From the NCBI GenBank assembly GCA_016463385.1, contig JAEMRL010000144.1, forward strand, positions 1-6,452: a stretch of DNA of 6,452 bases. The letters are read 5' to 3'. The position numbers were made by a program, and so were the translations under genes. This document shows, in pieces, positions 1 through 5,166 of this stretch (positions within the stretch are counted from its first letter, which is position 1; every line of letters begins with the position of its first letter). Source of the stretch: Thermoleophilia bacterium (GTDB taxonomy: Bacteria; Actinomycetota; Thermoleophilia; Miltoncostaeales; Miltoncostaeaceae). The notes below the pieces were generated by a model, which worked only from the letters and a program-made list of their open reading frames with translations, was not told where the DNA came from and searched no databases.

Positions 1-1
1 C

Positions 2-100
2 GTGCTGGGGGCCCGCCGACGGCGCGAGGGCGGCGACGGGACGCCGCCCGCAGGCGGCGGCACACCGGCCGTCACCACTCCCGACGGAGGGACGCCATGA
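2..100 (+). pseudogene. C-terminal end of a membrane protein gene, inverted paralogue of the 464-1240 gene (runs off the window edge)
   Basis: The frame from base 2 is open and ends with TGA at 98-100. It encodes 32 residues beginning VLGARRR and ending PDGGTP. The intact minus-strand membrane protein at 464-1240 ends in the equivalent stretch, VLGARGR through PPEGTP, with the same lengths and a Pro/Gly/Thr-rich middle, so this is the cytoplasmic tail of a homologue. Its stop overlaps the ATG of the next reading frame as ATGA, as the minus-strand copy overlaps its partner as GTGA. Only the last codons are visible, so the gene may be intact to the left; it is typed here with its broken partner because both belong to the inverted duplicate. 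Homology is clear by eye, function unknown. Confidence 0.6.
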
Positions 101-216
101 CCGCACTGGCCCGGCTGCTGCCCGACCCCGGGCTGGTGGAGATCGACGCCATCGAGGTCGATGCGCACCCCGAGGCGGCGTGGCAGCGCGTCCGCCACGG
201 CGATCTGGGCGGGTCG
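97..216 (+). pseudogene. 5' fragment of a probable SRPBCC-like gene, inverted copy of the fragment at 207-467
   Basis: From ATG 97 the first 40 codons match the first 40 codons of the minus-strand frame starting at GTG 467. I count 34 of 40 identical residues and about 102 of 120 identical bases; shared landmarks are MTALARLLP, LVEIDAIEV and RVRHGDLGGS. Many differences fall at third codon positions, as in genes that diverged under selection. After codon 40 (base 216) homology stops abruptly and the frame continues antisense to the other copy, so the rest of the long open frame to 957 is not native protein. A ribosome binding site-like GGAGG lies at 86-90. The gene is truncated here by the inverted junction. 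Confidence 0.6.
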
Positions 217-467
217 TCGACCAGGATCGAGAAACCGGGCTCCGCGGGCGTGGAGACGAGGTCGTCGATCCGCAGGCGCGTCTCGGGCGCCTCGCCGCGC
301 AGCCGGTCGGGCAGCGTGCGCAGCGCGAACAGGGCCCGGATGAGCGCCGACCCGCCCAGGTCGCCGTGGCGCACGCGCTCCCAGGCCACCTCGGGACCGG
401 CGGCGACCTCGATGGCGTCGATCTCCACCAGGGCGGGCTCGGGCAGGAGTCGGGCCAGGGCGGTCAC
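207..467 (-). pseudogene. Truncated probable SRPBCC-like protein gene, broken by an inverted junction
   Basis: The start is GTG at 467-465, overlapping the stop of the upstream membrane protein gene (GTGA), so the two were translationally coupled. About 85-87 native residues can be read: the MTALARLLP start, LVEIDAIEV, AWERVRHGDLGGS, LIRALFALRTLPDRLRG, LRIDDLV and GFSILVDDPP. From memory this resembles the N-terminus of a much longer actinobacterial SRPBCC-like family; that assignment is tentative. Beyond base 207 the frame stays open to a stop at 72-74 (131 codons in total), but that tail is antisense to the inverted copy at 97-216 and is not expected to be native sequence. The remainder of the gene is missing from the window. 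Confidence 0.55.
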
Positions 468-1240
468 GGGGTGCCTTCCGGTGGGGTCATGGGGGAGCGC
501 GCGTCGGCCTCGGCAGGTGCGGGGGATCCGTCGCGGGGCCGGCCGCGGGCGCCCAGGACGATCATCAGCGCGCCGCCGATCAGCAGCACGCCGCCGGCGA
601 CGAGCAGCCCGACGGCGATCGGCAGCAGGACGTCGACGCGGATGCCGAGGCCCACGTCGGCGACCACCCCGCGCGCCGCGACGGCGTCCATCACGACCAG
701 CGTCCAGCTCCCGCCCCGGACGTCCCACTCGAGCACCTGCGTGCCGGCGCCGGTGCCGCGCGCGACCCAGAAGCCCTGGCCGGCCGGCGGGGCCGGGGTG
801 CTCGGGCCGGACACCTCGTCGTACTCCACGCGGAACGGGTCGAGATCCACCTCGCGCACCTCGCTGCGCGGCACGCCGCGCAGGTACGCCTCGACGTCGG
901 CCCGAGGGCCGATGCCGACGAAGAGCGGGCCGGCGCCGGGGGCCGGGGACGCGGTGACGCGCACGCGGGCGAGGTCGCCGATGTCGTCGACCCAGTCGGC
1001 GTCGTCGGGATCGGCGCCGAGGTCCACCTCGGCGGAGGTGATGGCGTAGCCCGCCGTGCGGTAGGTCTCGGGGTCGCTGGTGAAGTAGCCGTCGTCGTCG
1101 CGCAGGCTTGTGTGGGCCCACAGCAGGCCGCCACCGCCCACGGCCAGGCCGAGGCCGACCAGGGCCAGCAGGCAGCCGACGACCAGTAGGACGATCCGCC
1201 CTCCGCCCATCGTCCCCGAACGCGGTGACTGCGTGGTCAT
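464..1240 (-). CDS. Two-segment membrane protein of unknown function with an extracytoplasmic domain
   Basis: A 258-residue protein. A short polar N-terminus is followed by a hydrophobic helix at about residues 15-42. A soluble domain of about 160 residues follows, rich in Asp, Pro and Gly (landmarks RDDDGYFTS, LGADPDDADWV, FVGIGPRADVEAYL, WTLVVMDA). A second hydrophobic helix lies at about 203-230, then a Pro-rich tail. The topology suggests both ends inside and the middle domain outside. I recall similar uncharacterised actinobacterial proteins but no assigned function. The ATG at 1240 has GGAGG only one base upstream, which is too close for normal use and fits the leaderless promoter proposed nearby; M11 at 1210 is an alternative start. 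The gene is coupled to the truncated SRPBCC-like gene, and a diverged C-terminal copy lies inverted at 2-100. Confidence 0.8.
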   Translation of the reverse strand: MTTQSPRSGTMGGGRIVLLVVGCLLALVGLGLAVGGGGLLWAHTSLRDDDGYFTSDPETYRTAGYAITSAEVDLGADPDDADWVDDIGDLARVRVTASPAPGAGPLFVGIGPRADVEAYLRGVPRSEVREVDLDPFRVEYDEVSGPSTPAPPAGQGFWVARGTGAGTQVLEWDVRGGSWTLVVMDAVAARGVVADVGLGIRVDVLLPIAVGLLVAGGVLLIGGALMIVLGARGRPRDGSPAPAEADARSPMTPPEGTP

Positions 1241-1246
1241 GCCTCC

Positions 1247-1277
1247 AGGCTAGACCCGCGCCCCCGTGTCGCGTCAA
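1247..1277 (-). promoter_or_regulatory. Possible promoter for the membrane protein gene, giving a leaderless transcript
   Basis: On the minus strand TTGACG (1277-1272) is followed after 19 bases by TAGCCT (1252-1247), which fits the actinobacterial TAnnnT -10 pattern. Six bases (GGAGGC) separate the -10 from the ATG at 1240, so transcription would begin at or next to the A of the start codon. This is read by eye; a 19-base spacer is slightly long. Confidence 0.4.
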
Positions 1278-1402
1278 CGGTCGGTGCCCGGTGCCGCCGT
1301 GCGGGTTCGCCACACGCGCCGCCGGCAACGCCCCGATGGCGCCCCGGGTCGGGATGGGGGAGCATCGGTGTCGCATCACCGGCCCCCACGAGGGAGGATC
1401 CC

Positions 1403-1855
1403 GTGCCCGCCCCGTACCGATCGATCGCCTGCTGCATCTCGGCCGATCCCGCCTCGGAGCACGTCATCGCCGAGGCGGTCGCCCTGCGCGACGCCTCGCA
1501 CGGGGAGCTCCACCTGGTGACCGTGGTCGGGCCCGCGCACACCTCACTGGCCGGCCCCTTCTCGTACTACTCGGACCCGCCCGGGGTGCTCGAGGACCGG
1601 GCGGCCGAGTGGCTCGCCGAGCGGGTCGCGCGGACCCCGGGCGCCGTGCCCGTGGTGCTCGACGGCTACCCGCCGCGTGCCGTGTGCCAGTGGGCCGGGG
1701 CGAACGGCATCGACCTGATCGTGGCGGCGGCGCACCGCGGGTTCGTCGAGCGCACCCTGCTCGGCGGCTTCGCGTCCTATGTCGCCTACCACGCGCCCTG
1801 CCCGGTGCTGCTGGTGCGTCCGCCCGCCGTCCCGGAGGGCCCGGAGGCCGGCTGA
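1403..1855 (+). CDS. Universal stress protein (UspA family), single domain
   Basis: A 150-residue protein, the usual size of a single USP domain. It starts at GTG 1403, with GGGAGGA at 1392-1398 well placed upstream. Beta strand 1 is YRSIACCISAD (residues 5-15), followed by the helix ASEHVIAEAVALRDAS and the strand ELHLVTVVG. The C-terminal core contains GIDLIVAAAHRG (102-113), then ERTLLGGFASYVAYHAPCPVLLVRP (116-140), matching the family pattern of a conserved loop, helix and final PVLLV strand. The nucleotide-binding signature G-2x-G-9x-G-S/T is degenerate: the first Gly is A109, the second aligns with R112 (next to G113), and the final pair is G122-F123, so ATP binding is doubtful. Family members are cytoplasmic stress or dormancy proteins. 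A hairpin follows, so the gene may be monocistronic. Confidence 0.9.
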   Translation: MPAPYRSIACCISADPASEHVIAEAVALRDASHGELHLVTVVGPAHTSLAGPFSYYSDPPGVLEDRAAEWLAERVARTPGAVPVVLDGYPPRAVCQWAGANGIDLIVAAAHRGFVERTLLGGFASYVAYHAPCPVLLVRPPAVPEGPEAG

Positions 1856-1862
1856 GCGCCGC

Positions 1863-1891
1863 GCCGCACCCGGTGCCGGGCCGGGTGCGGC
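1863..1891 (+). terminator. Terminator-like hairpin after the universal stress protein gene
   Basis: An 11-bp perfect stem, GCCGCACCCGG (1863-1873) with CCGGGTGCGGC (1881-1891), encloses a 7-base loop and begins 8 bases after the USP stop. There is no T-tract, as is common for high-GC actinobacterial hairpins, so termination is inferred from position and stability. Confidence 0.6.
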
Positions 1892-1981
1892 CTACTACCG
1901 ACGGCGCCCTCAGAGCGCGCCCCGATGCCGCCCGGCCGGCCCGGGGCGAGTGTCGGAGGGGACACGCCAGAGGAGGCGGAC

Positions 1982-2653
1982 ATGCCCACCCGGGGGCCTC
2001 GACCCACACGCGGCCTGCGCGCGGTGAACGTGCGCGACGCGATGACAACGCCCATCGTCACCTGCACTCCCGACGTCCCGATCGAGGAGGTCGCGGAGCT
2101 GATGGCGCACCACCGGATCCACAGCGTCGTCGTACTCCAGCCGCCCTCGCCCGACGCCGCGCCGGCCCACCGGCGCTGGGGCGTCCTGTCCGACCTCGAC
2201 CTGGTCACCGCCGTGCCGTGGGGTGTCGGCCTGCCCGCCTGCGAGGCGGGCTCGGTGGCGGCCTCCCCGCAGGTCGTGATCCGCCCGGACGAGACCCTCG
2301 CCGCGGCGGCCGCGATGATGGCCGAGTACCGCACCGCCCATCTGCTCGTGGCCGACGAGGGCGCCGACGAGCCGGTCGGCATCCTGTCGGCGCTCGACGT
2401 CGCGCGGGCTCTGGCGGCGGGGGCCGAGGGGCATGAGCCGCCGCCGCGGCCCGAGAGGGCGGCGGTGAGCGCGGGCGACCGCCTGGTGATCGCCCCGCAC
2501 CGCCAGGGCGAGCGCCCCCGCGACGCCGAGGTGCTGGAGGTGCGCGGCGCCGACGGCGGCCCGCCCTACCTGGTGCGCTGGCAGGACACCGGCCGTGTCT
2601 CGCTCCACTACCCGGGCTCCGACTCGGCGGTGGAGCACATCACGGTGCAGTGA
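1982..2653 (+). CDS. Two-CBS-domain protein fused to a C-terminal DUF1918 domain
   Basis: A 223-residue protein starting at ATG 1982, with AGGAGG at 1971-1976 and a 5-base spacer. An in-frame start at 1925 lacks such a site. CBS domain 1 covers about residues 15-78 (VRDAMTTPIVTCTPDVPIEE, then HRIHSVVVL and RRWGVLSDLDLV). CBS domain 2 covers about 90-148 (VIRPDETLAAAAAMMAEYRT, AHLLVAD, VGILSALDVARAL). CBS pairs usually bind adenine nucleotides as energy sensors. Residues 162-220 match DUF1918: AGDRLVIAPH, then AEVLEVRGADGGPPYLVRW, then a Ser/Pro-Gly-Asp stretch. DUF1918 is normally a stand-alone protein of about 60 residues, so the fusion is notable. The proline-rich linker at 150-160 fits two independently folded units. 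A cytoplasmic ligand-responsive regulator is inferred; the partner is unknown. Confidence 0.88.
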   Translation: MPTRGPRPTRGLRAVNVRDAMTTPIVTCTPDVPIEEVAELMAHHRIHSVVVLQPPSPDAAPAHRRWGVLSDLDLVTAVPWGVGLPACEAGSVAASPQVVIRPDETLAAAAAMMAEYRTAHLLVADEGADEPVGILSALDVARALAAGAEGHEPPPRPERAAVSAGDRLVIAPHRQGERPRDAEVLEVRGADGGPPYLVRWQDTGRVSLHYPGSDSAVEHITVQ

Positions 2654-2714
2654 GGTCCCGCGGCGGGTGCGGACAGGCCGAAGCGTGGCGGGGAGACCCC
2701 CGGATGCGCCGGGC

Positions 2715-2742
2715 TCCGGGGCCCCCGAGCATGGGCCCCGGA
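2715..2742 (+). terminator. GC-rich hairpin between the CBS-DUF1918 and zinc-ribbon genes
   Basis: A 10-bp perfect stem, TCCGGGGCCC (2715-2724) with GGGCCCCGGA (2733-2742), has an 8-base loop and lies about 60 bases after the CBS gene stop and 30 before the next start. It could terminate the CBS transcript or form a 5' leader structure of the zinc-ribbon gene. There is no T-tract. Confidence 0.5.
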
Positions 2743-2771
2743 CCCGGCCCGCGGGTGGAGAGGGAGGAGCG

Positions 2772-2933
2772 ATGACGATGTCTGACGTCGGACTGGTCGT
2801 CCGGACCGGGCGCTGCACCGAGTGCGGCGCGAAGCCCGATGCCCCCGAGGAGTCCGCGCCGGCGGACCCGGTCGAGCCGATCACGCACTGCGAGTGGTGC
2901 GGCGCCGAGTACCCGGTGCCCTCGGGCAGCTGA
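2772..2933 (+). CDS. Small zinc-ribbon protein with two CxxC motifs
   Basis: A 53-residue protein with GGAGG at 2763-2767 upstream. ATG 2772 (spacer 4) and the in-frame ATG 2778 (spacer 10) are both possible starts; the shorter form would have 51 residues. Two CxxC knuckles, CTEC at residues 15-18 and CEWC at 40-43, are each followed by Gly. They are separated by 21 residues rich in Pro, Glu and Asp, the layout of a four-cysteine zinc ribbon. There is no membrane segment or signal peptide. Metal binding is inferred from the cysteines; the function is not recognised. Small zinc ribbons of this type may bind nucleic acid or protein. It is probably transcribed alone or with the small genes downstream. 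Confidence 0.75.
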   Translation: MTMSDVGLVVRTGRCTECGAKPDAPEESAPADPVEPITHCEWCGAEYPVPSGS

Positions 2934-2958
2934 TGCCGCCCACGCACGGCGGGACACT

Positions 2959-2982
2959 GCGGGGCCTGCCCCGCCTGCGGGG
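2959..2982 (+). other. Three complementary GC arms able to form two alternative hairpins
   Basis: GCGGGGC (2959-2965), GCCCCGC (2968-2974) and GCGGGG (2977-2982) follow one another with 2-base gaps. The middle arm can pair with either flank, giving short mutually exclusive hairpins 25 bases after the zinc-ribbon stop. It may act as a terminator; an attenuator role is speculative. Confidence 0.35.
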
Positions 2983-3072
2983 AAACCGCGCCGGCGCTGC
3001 GGGCGCCCGCCGATGTCGCGGCCCCGCGACGGCGCGACGATCGATGCGTCGAATATGGGAGGAGGTGTGGAG

Positions 3073-3162
3073 ATGATCGTTCTGATGGGCCTCTACCCGG
3101 TCGGTGGCCTCGGTCACGTCCTGCGCCTGTTCACCCGGGATGCGCGGGGGGTGTCGCGATGA
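3073..3162 (+). CDS. Small 29-residue reading frame coupled to the next gene
   Basis: ATG 3073 is preceded by GGAGGAGG (3058-3065), the strongest purine-rich site in this gap, with a 7-base spacer. The frame encodes 29 residues starting MIVLMGLYPVGG: a hydrophobic first half followed by a basic tail (LRLFTRDARGVSR). Its TGA overlaps the ATG at 3159 as ATGA, so it would deliver ribosomes to the 70-codon gene, which has only a weak G-run upstream. It may be a real small membrane-associated peptide or mainly a coupling leader. No homologue is recognised. An in-frame ATG at 3052 would add seven residues but lies upstream of the best ribosome binding site. Confidence 0.5.
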   Translation: MIVLMGLYPVGGLGHVLRLFTRDARGVSR

Positions 3163-3371
3163 GCGCCCCCGCTCCCACGGCGCTGGAGGTCTCCGAGATG
3201 CGCGCGCTGGTCGTCGGGCGCGAGGTGCCCGCCGTCGCGCACCGCCTGGCCGACATCGTCGATCGCATCGCGGCCGGCGGGTCGCTCGACGAGGACGACC
3301 GCGCCCTCGTCACCCGCCTCCGGCACGAGTACGGCCACGAGCTGGCCGAGCTGGTCGATCCCGAGGGCTGA
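3159..3371 (+). CDS. Hypothetical 70-residue charged helical protein
   Basis: The protein has 70 residues with no cysteines and no membrane segment. It is rich in Ala, Glu, Arg and Asp and looks mostly alpha-helical: EVSEMRALVVGREVPAVAHR, then LADIVDRIAA, a turn GGSLDEDD, then RALVTRLRHEYGHELAELV. The length and two-to-three-helix pattern suit a small cytoplasmic bundle or protein-interaction module; the family is not recognised. Its ATG overlaps the preceding small frame's stop (ATGA), and the poor site upstream points to translational coupling. M14 at 3198 is a less likely start. A very strong hairpin begins 23 bases after its stop, ending the plus-strand cluster. Confidence 0.65.
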   Translation: MSAPAPTALEVSEMRALVVGREVPAVAHRLADIVDRIAAGGSLDEDDRALVTRLRHEYGHELAELVDPEG

Positions 3372-3393
3372 GGAGGTCCTCCCGGGGTCGGCC

Positions 3394-3433
3394 GACCCGG
3401 CGCCGGCGCTTGCGGACGCGCCGGCGCCGGGTC
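3394..3433. terminator. Strong bidirectional hairpin between convergent operons
   Basis: A perfect 16-bp stem pairs GACCCGGCGCCGGCGC (3394-3409) with GCGCCGGCGCCGGGTC (3418-3433) across an 8-base loop. It lies between the plus-strand stop at 3371 and the minus-strand stop at 3446, so it can serve both strands. There is no T-run on either side. Confidence 0.8.
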
Positions 3434-3445
3434 ACGTCCCGCCGG

Positions 3446-3739
3446 TCAGCCGCCGCGGCGCCCCGACGACGACTCGCAGCGGATCTCCGGCACCGGGATG
3501 AGCCGCACGGCGCCCGGAGCGACCGTGTTCGACTCGCGCACCACCACGGCCCACCACGCCTCCGACCCGCGGTGCACCGCGTCGATCGCGTCGCCACGGA
3601 CGCGGACGTGCCGCTCCTCCTCCCATGCCTCGGCCGTCACCGCGATGTGGGGCAGGGGGAGCAGTGACGGCGGCAGCGCGTCCTCCAGCGCCCGGCGGCC
3701 GCGCTCGGCGGCGAGGTCGACTGCGGTCGGGATGTCCAC
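3446..3739 (-). CDS. Hypothetical 97-residue protein, last gene of the minus-strand operon
   Basis: The start is GTG 3739, with GGAGG at 3750-3746 inside the end of the hydrolase gene and a 6-base spacer; the upstream stop ends just two bases before it. The 97-residue product has an N-terminal helix (residues 3-23, IPTAVDLAAERGRRALEDAL), a Pro/Leu-rich turn (23-30), then alternating strand-like segments: HIAVTAEAWEEERHVRVRGDAI, EAWWAVVVRES and VRLIPVPEI. It ends in a polar tail. No signal peptide or membrane segment is seen. The family is not recognised. Its position directly behind the phosphoribosyltransferase and hydrolase genes suggests a linked function, but nothing in the sequence shows which. 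Confidence 0.7.
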   Translation of the reverse strand: MDIPTAVDLAAERGRRALEDALPPSLLPLPHIAVTAEAWEEERHVRVRGDAIDAVHRGSEAWWAVVVRESNTVAPGAVRLIPVPEIRCESSSGRRGG

Positions 3740-3740
3740 G

Positions 3741-4415
3741 TCATGCCTCCTTGGTGGGGATGGCCCGCGCCCCGAGATGCGCGAGGAACCAGTCTCGGGC
3801 GACGGCGGCCACCGTGTCGAGGGCGCCGGGCTCGGGGAACAGGTGCGTGGCGCCGGGCACGACGTGCAGCTCGCACGGGCCTCCGAGCCGGGCGAGGGCG
3901 TCGCGGTTGACCTCCAGCACGGCCGCGTCGTCACCGCCGACGACCAGCAGCGTGGGCGCGCGCACCTCGGCCAGCAGCTCCGACGCCAGATCGGGCCGGC
4001 CCCCGCGGCAGACCACCGCGTCCACCCGCTCCGGGTGGAGCGCCGCCATGGCGAGGGCCGCGGCCGCGCCGGTCGATGCCCCGAACAGGCCGAGGCCGCC
4101 CGCGCCCGCGTGCCGGCGCGACCAGTCGACCACGTCGGTCAGCCGGTCCACGAGCAGGGGGACGTCGAATCGCAGGCGCCGGGTGACCACATCCTCGGCG
4201 GCCTCGGTCGCGTCGAGCAGATCGACGAGGACCGTCGAGAGGCCGCCCTCGCGCAGGCGCTCGGCGACGTGCCGGTTGGGGCTGAGCCGGCTGCTGCCCG
4301 ACCCGTGGGCGAAGACGACGGTCCCCGCCGCCCCGGGCACGGCGACCAGATCGCCCACCAGCCGCACGCCCCCGGAGGGGATCAGCACGCCGGTCGCGGT
4401 GAGACCGGCCGTCAC
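3741..4415 (-). CDS. Alpha/beta hydrolase (dienelactone hydrolase-like), split partner of the phosphoribosyltransferase
   Basis: A 224-residue protein starting at GTG 4415, whose GTGA overlaps the stop of the phosphoribosyltransferase gene. The alpha/beta hydrolase landmarks are in order: TVVFAHGSGSSRLSPNRHVA (oxyanion-loop region, residues 32-51), the nucleophile elbow GASTG with Ser114 (112-116), GGDD at 160-163 supplying the acid, and GATHLF with His191 (188-193). Length and motifs match the small hydrolase family that in many actinobacteria is fused behind a phosphoribosyltransferase domain, as in M. tuberculosis Rv0571c. Here the same order is kept as two coupled genes. The substrate is unknown; the expected activity is ester or thioester hydrolysis in the cytoplasm. 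The triad appears intact. Confidence 0.88.
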   Translation of the reverse strand: MTAGLTATGVLIPSGGVRLVGDLVAVPGAAGTVVFAHGSGSSRLSPNRHVAERLREGGLSTVLVDLLDATEAAEDVVTRRLRFDVPLLVDRLTDVVDWSRRHAGAGGLGLFGASTGAAAALAMAALHPERVDAVVCRGGRPDLASELLAEVRAPTLLVVGGDDAAVLEVNRDALARLGGPCELHVVPGATHLFPEPGALDTVAAVARDWFLAHLGARAIPTKEA

Positions 4416-5068
4416 GGGCGGCCGGGGGCCCGCGCCGCGCGCAGGTCGGCCGCCACGCTCGTCTCGGGCACCTGGCTGAAGTCGCGGTACCAGGCGCCGA
4501 CCGATCCGAGGTCGTCGGTCTCGACCGGGCTGACCACCGCGTCGGCGTCCGCCCGCAGAGCCTCGGCCGACGATGCGGCGGCCACCGGCACGCCGACCAC
4601 CACGCGCTCGGCGCCCTGCGAACGGGCCCAGCGGACCGCGGCCTCCATGCTGGCCCCCGTGGCGAGCCCGTCGTCCACCAGCACGCACGTCGCCCCGGCG
4701 AGCGGCACCCGCGGGTGCCCCGTCCGCAGGCGGGCCTCGATGGCGGCCGCCTCCCGCTGGGCGGCCGCGACGGCCGGCGCCGACGGGTGCGCCATGCGCA
4801 GCCCGCGCGCGGGGGGTAGGGAGACCGGGCCGCCGGCCGTCACCGCGCCGAGCGCGAGCTCGGGCTGCAGGGGGTGGCCGACCTTGCGCACCACCACCAC
4901 GTCGAGGGGCGCGCCGAGCGCCGCCGCGACCTCCGCGGCCACCGGCACGCCGCCGCGGGCGAGCCCGACCACCACGGTCCGCGGGCCCTGCTCGGCCGCC
5001 AGCAGCGCCGCGAGGGCGCGCCCGGCGGCCCGGCGGTCGGCGTAGCGGGTCGGTGCCCATCGGCTCAT
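4412..5068 (-). CDS. Phosphoribosyltransferase-family protein with PRPP-binding motif
   Basis: A 218-residue protein if started at ATG 5068 (AGGGA lies 10 bases upstream). The fold is a type I phosphoribosyltransferase: RYADRRAAGRALAALL at the N-terminus, TVVVGLARGGVPVAAEVAAA (31-50), VVVVRKVGHPLQPELALGAV (57-76), and the PRPP-binding strand and loop CVLVDDGLATGASM (128-141). A conserved-looking WYRDFSQVPE motif follows at 193-202. The family is usually annotated only as phosphoribosyltransferase and its acceptor is unknown. An in-frame GTG at 5170 overlaps the upstream stop as GTGA and would add 34 Pro/Gly/Asp-rich residues; overlaps of this kind are the rule in this operon, so that start is a serious alternative. 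The downstream hydrolase is coupled by GTGA. Confidence 0.85.
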   Translation of the reverse strand: MSRWAPTRYADRRAAGRALAALLAAEQGPRTVVVGLARGGVPVAAEVAAALGAPLDVVVVRKVGHPLQPELALGAVTAGGPVSLPPARGLRMAHPSAPAVAAAQREAAAIEARLRTGHPRVPLAGATCVLVDDGLATGASMEAAVRWARSQGAERVVVGVPVAAASSAEALRADADAVVSPVETDDLGSVGAWYRDFSQVPETSVAADLRAARAPGRP

Positions 5069-5166
5069 GGCGTCCATTCCCTGTCGCGCGGCGTCGACGG
5101 GGTCGTACCAGCCGGGACCGGGCGCGCCATCGGGGGAATCCACCACTGCGACCTCGCCGGGACCGG

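Noticed and set aside
2..559. Terminal inverted repeats of an insertion sequence
   Set aside because: The inverted similarity is protein-coding and diverged mainly at third positions; there is no transposase and there are no target-site duplications.
72..1379. 435-codon minus-strand open frame spanning the membrane protein gene and the truncated genes
   Set aside because: Upstream of 467 it runs in the wrong frame of the membrane protein gene and has Arg/Pro-rich shadow composition. Only 207-467 is native, and 72-206 is antisense to the inverted copy.
1241..2000. DosR-type palindromic operator upstream of the USP and CBS genes
   Set aside because: Looked for GGGAC/GTCCC inverted arms in both upstream regions and saw none in correct spacing.
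1910..2947. 345-codon minus-strand open frame opposite the CBS-DUF1918 and zinc-ribbon genes
   Set aside because: The opposite strand carries CBS, DUF1918 and CxxC motifs with good ribosome binding sites; this frame shows no domain.
3498..5045. 515-codon plus-strand open frame
   Set aside because: It is antisense to the hydrolase and phosphoribosyltransferase genes, whose motifs are clear. Long antisense frames are expected at this GC content.
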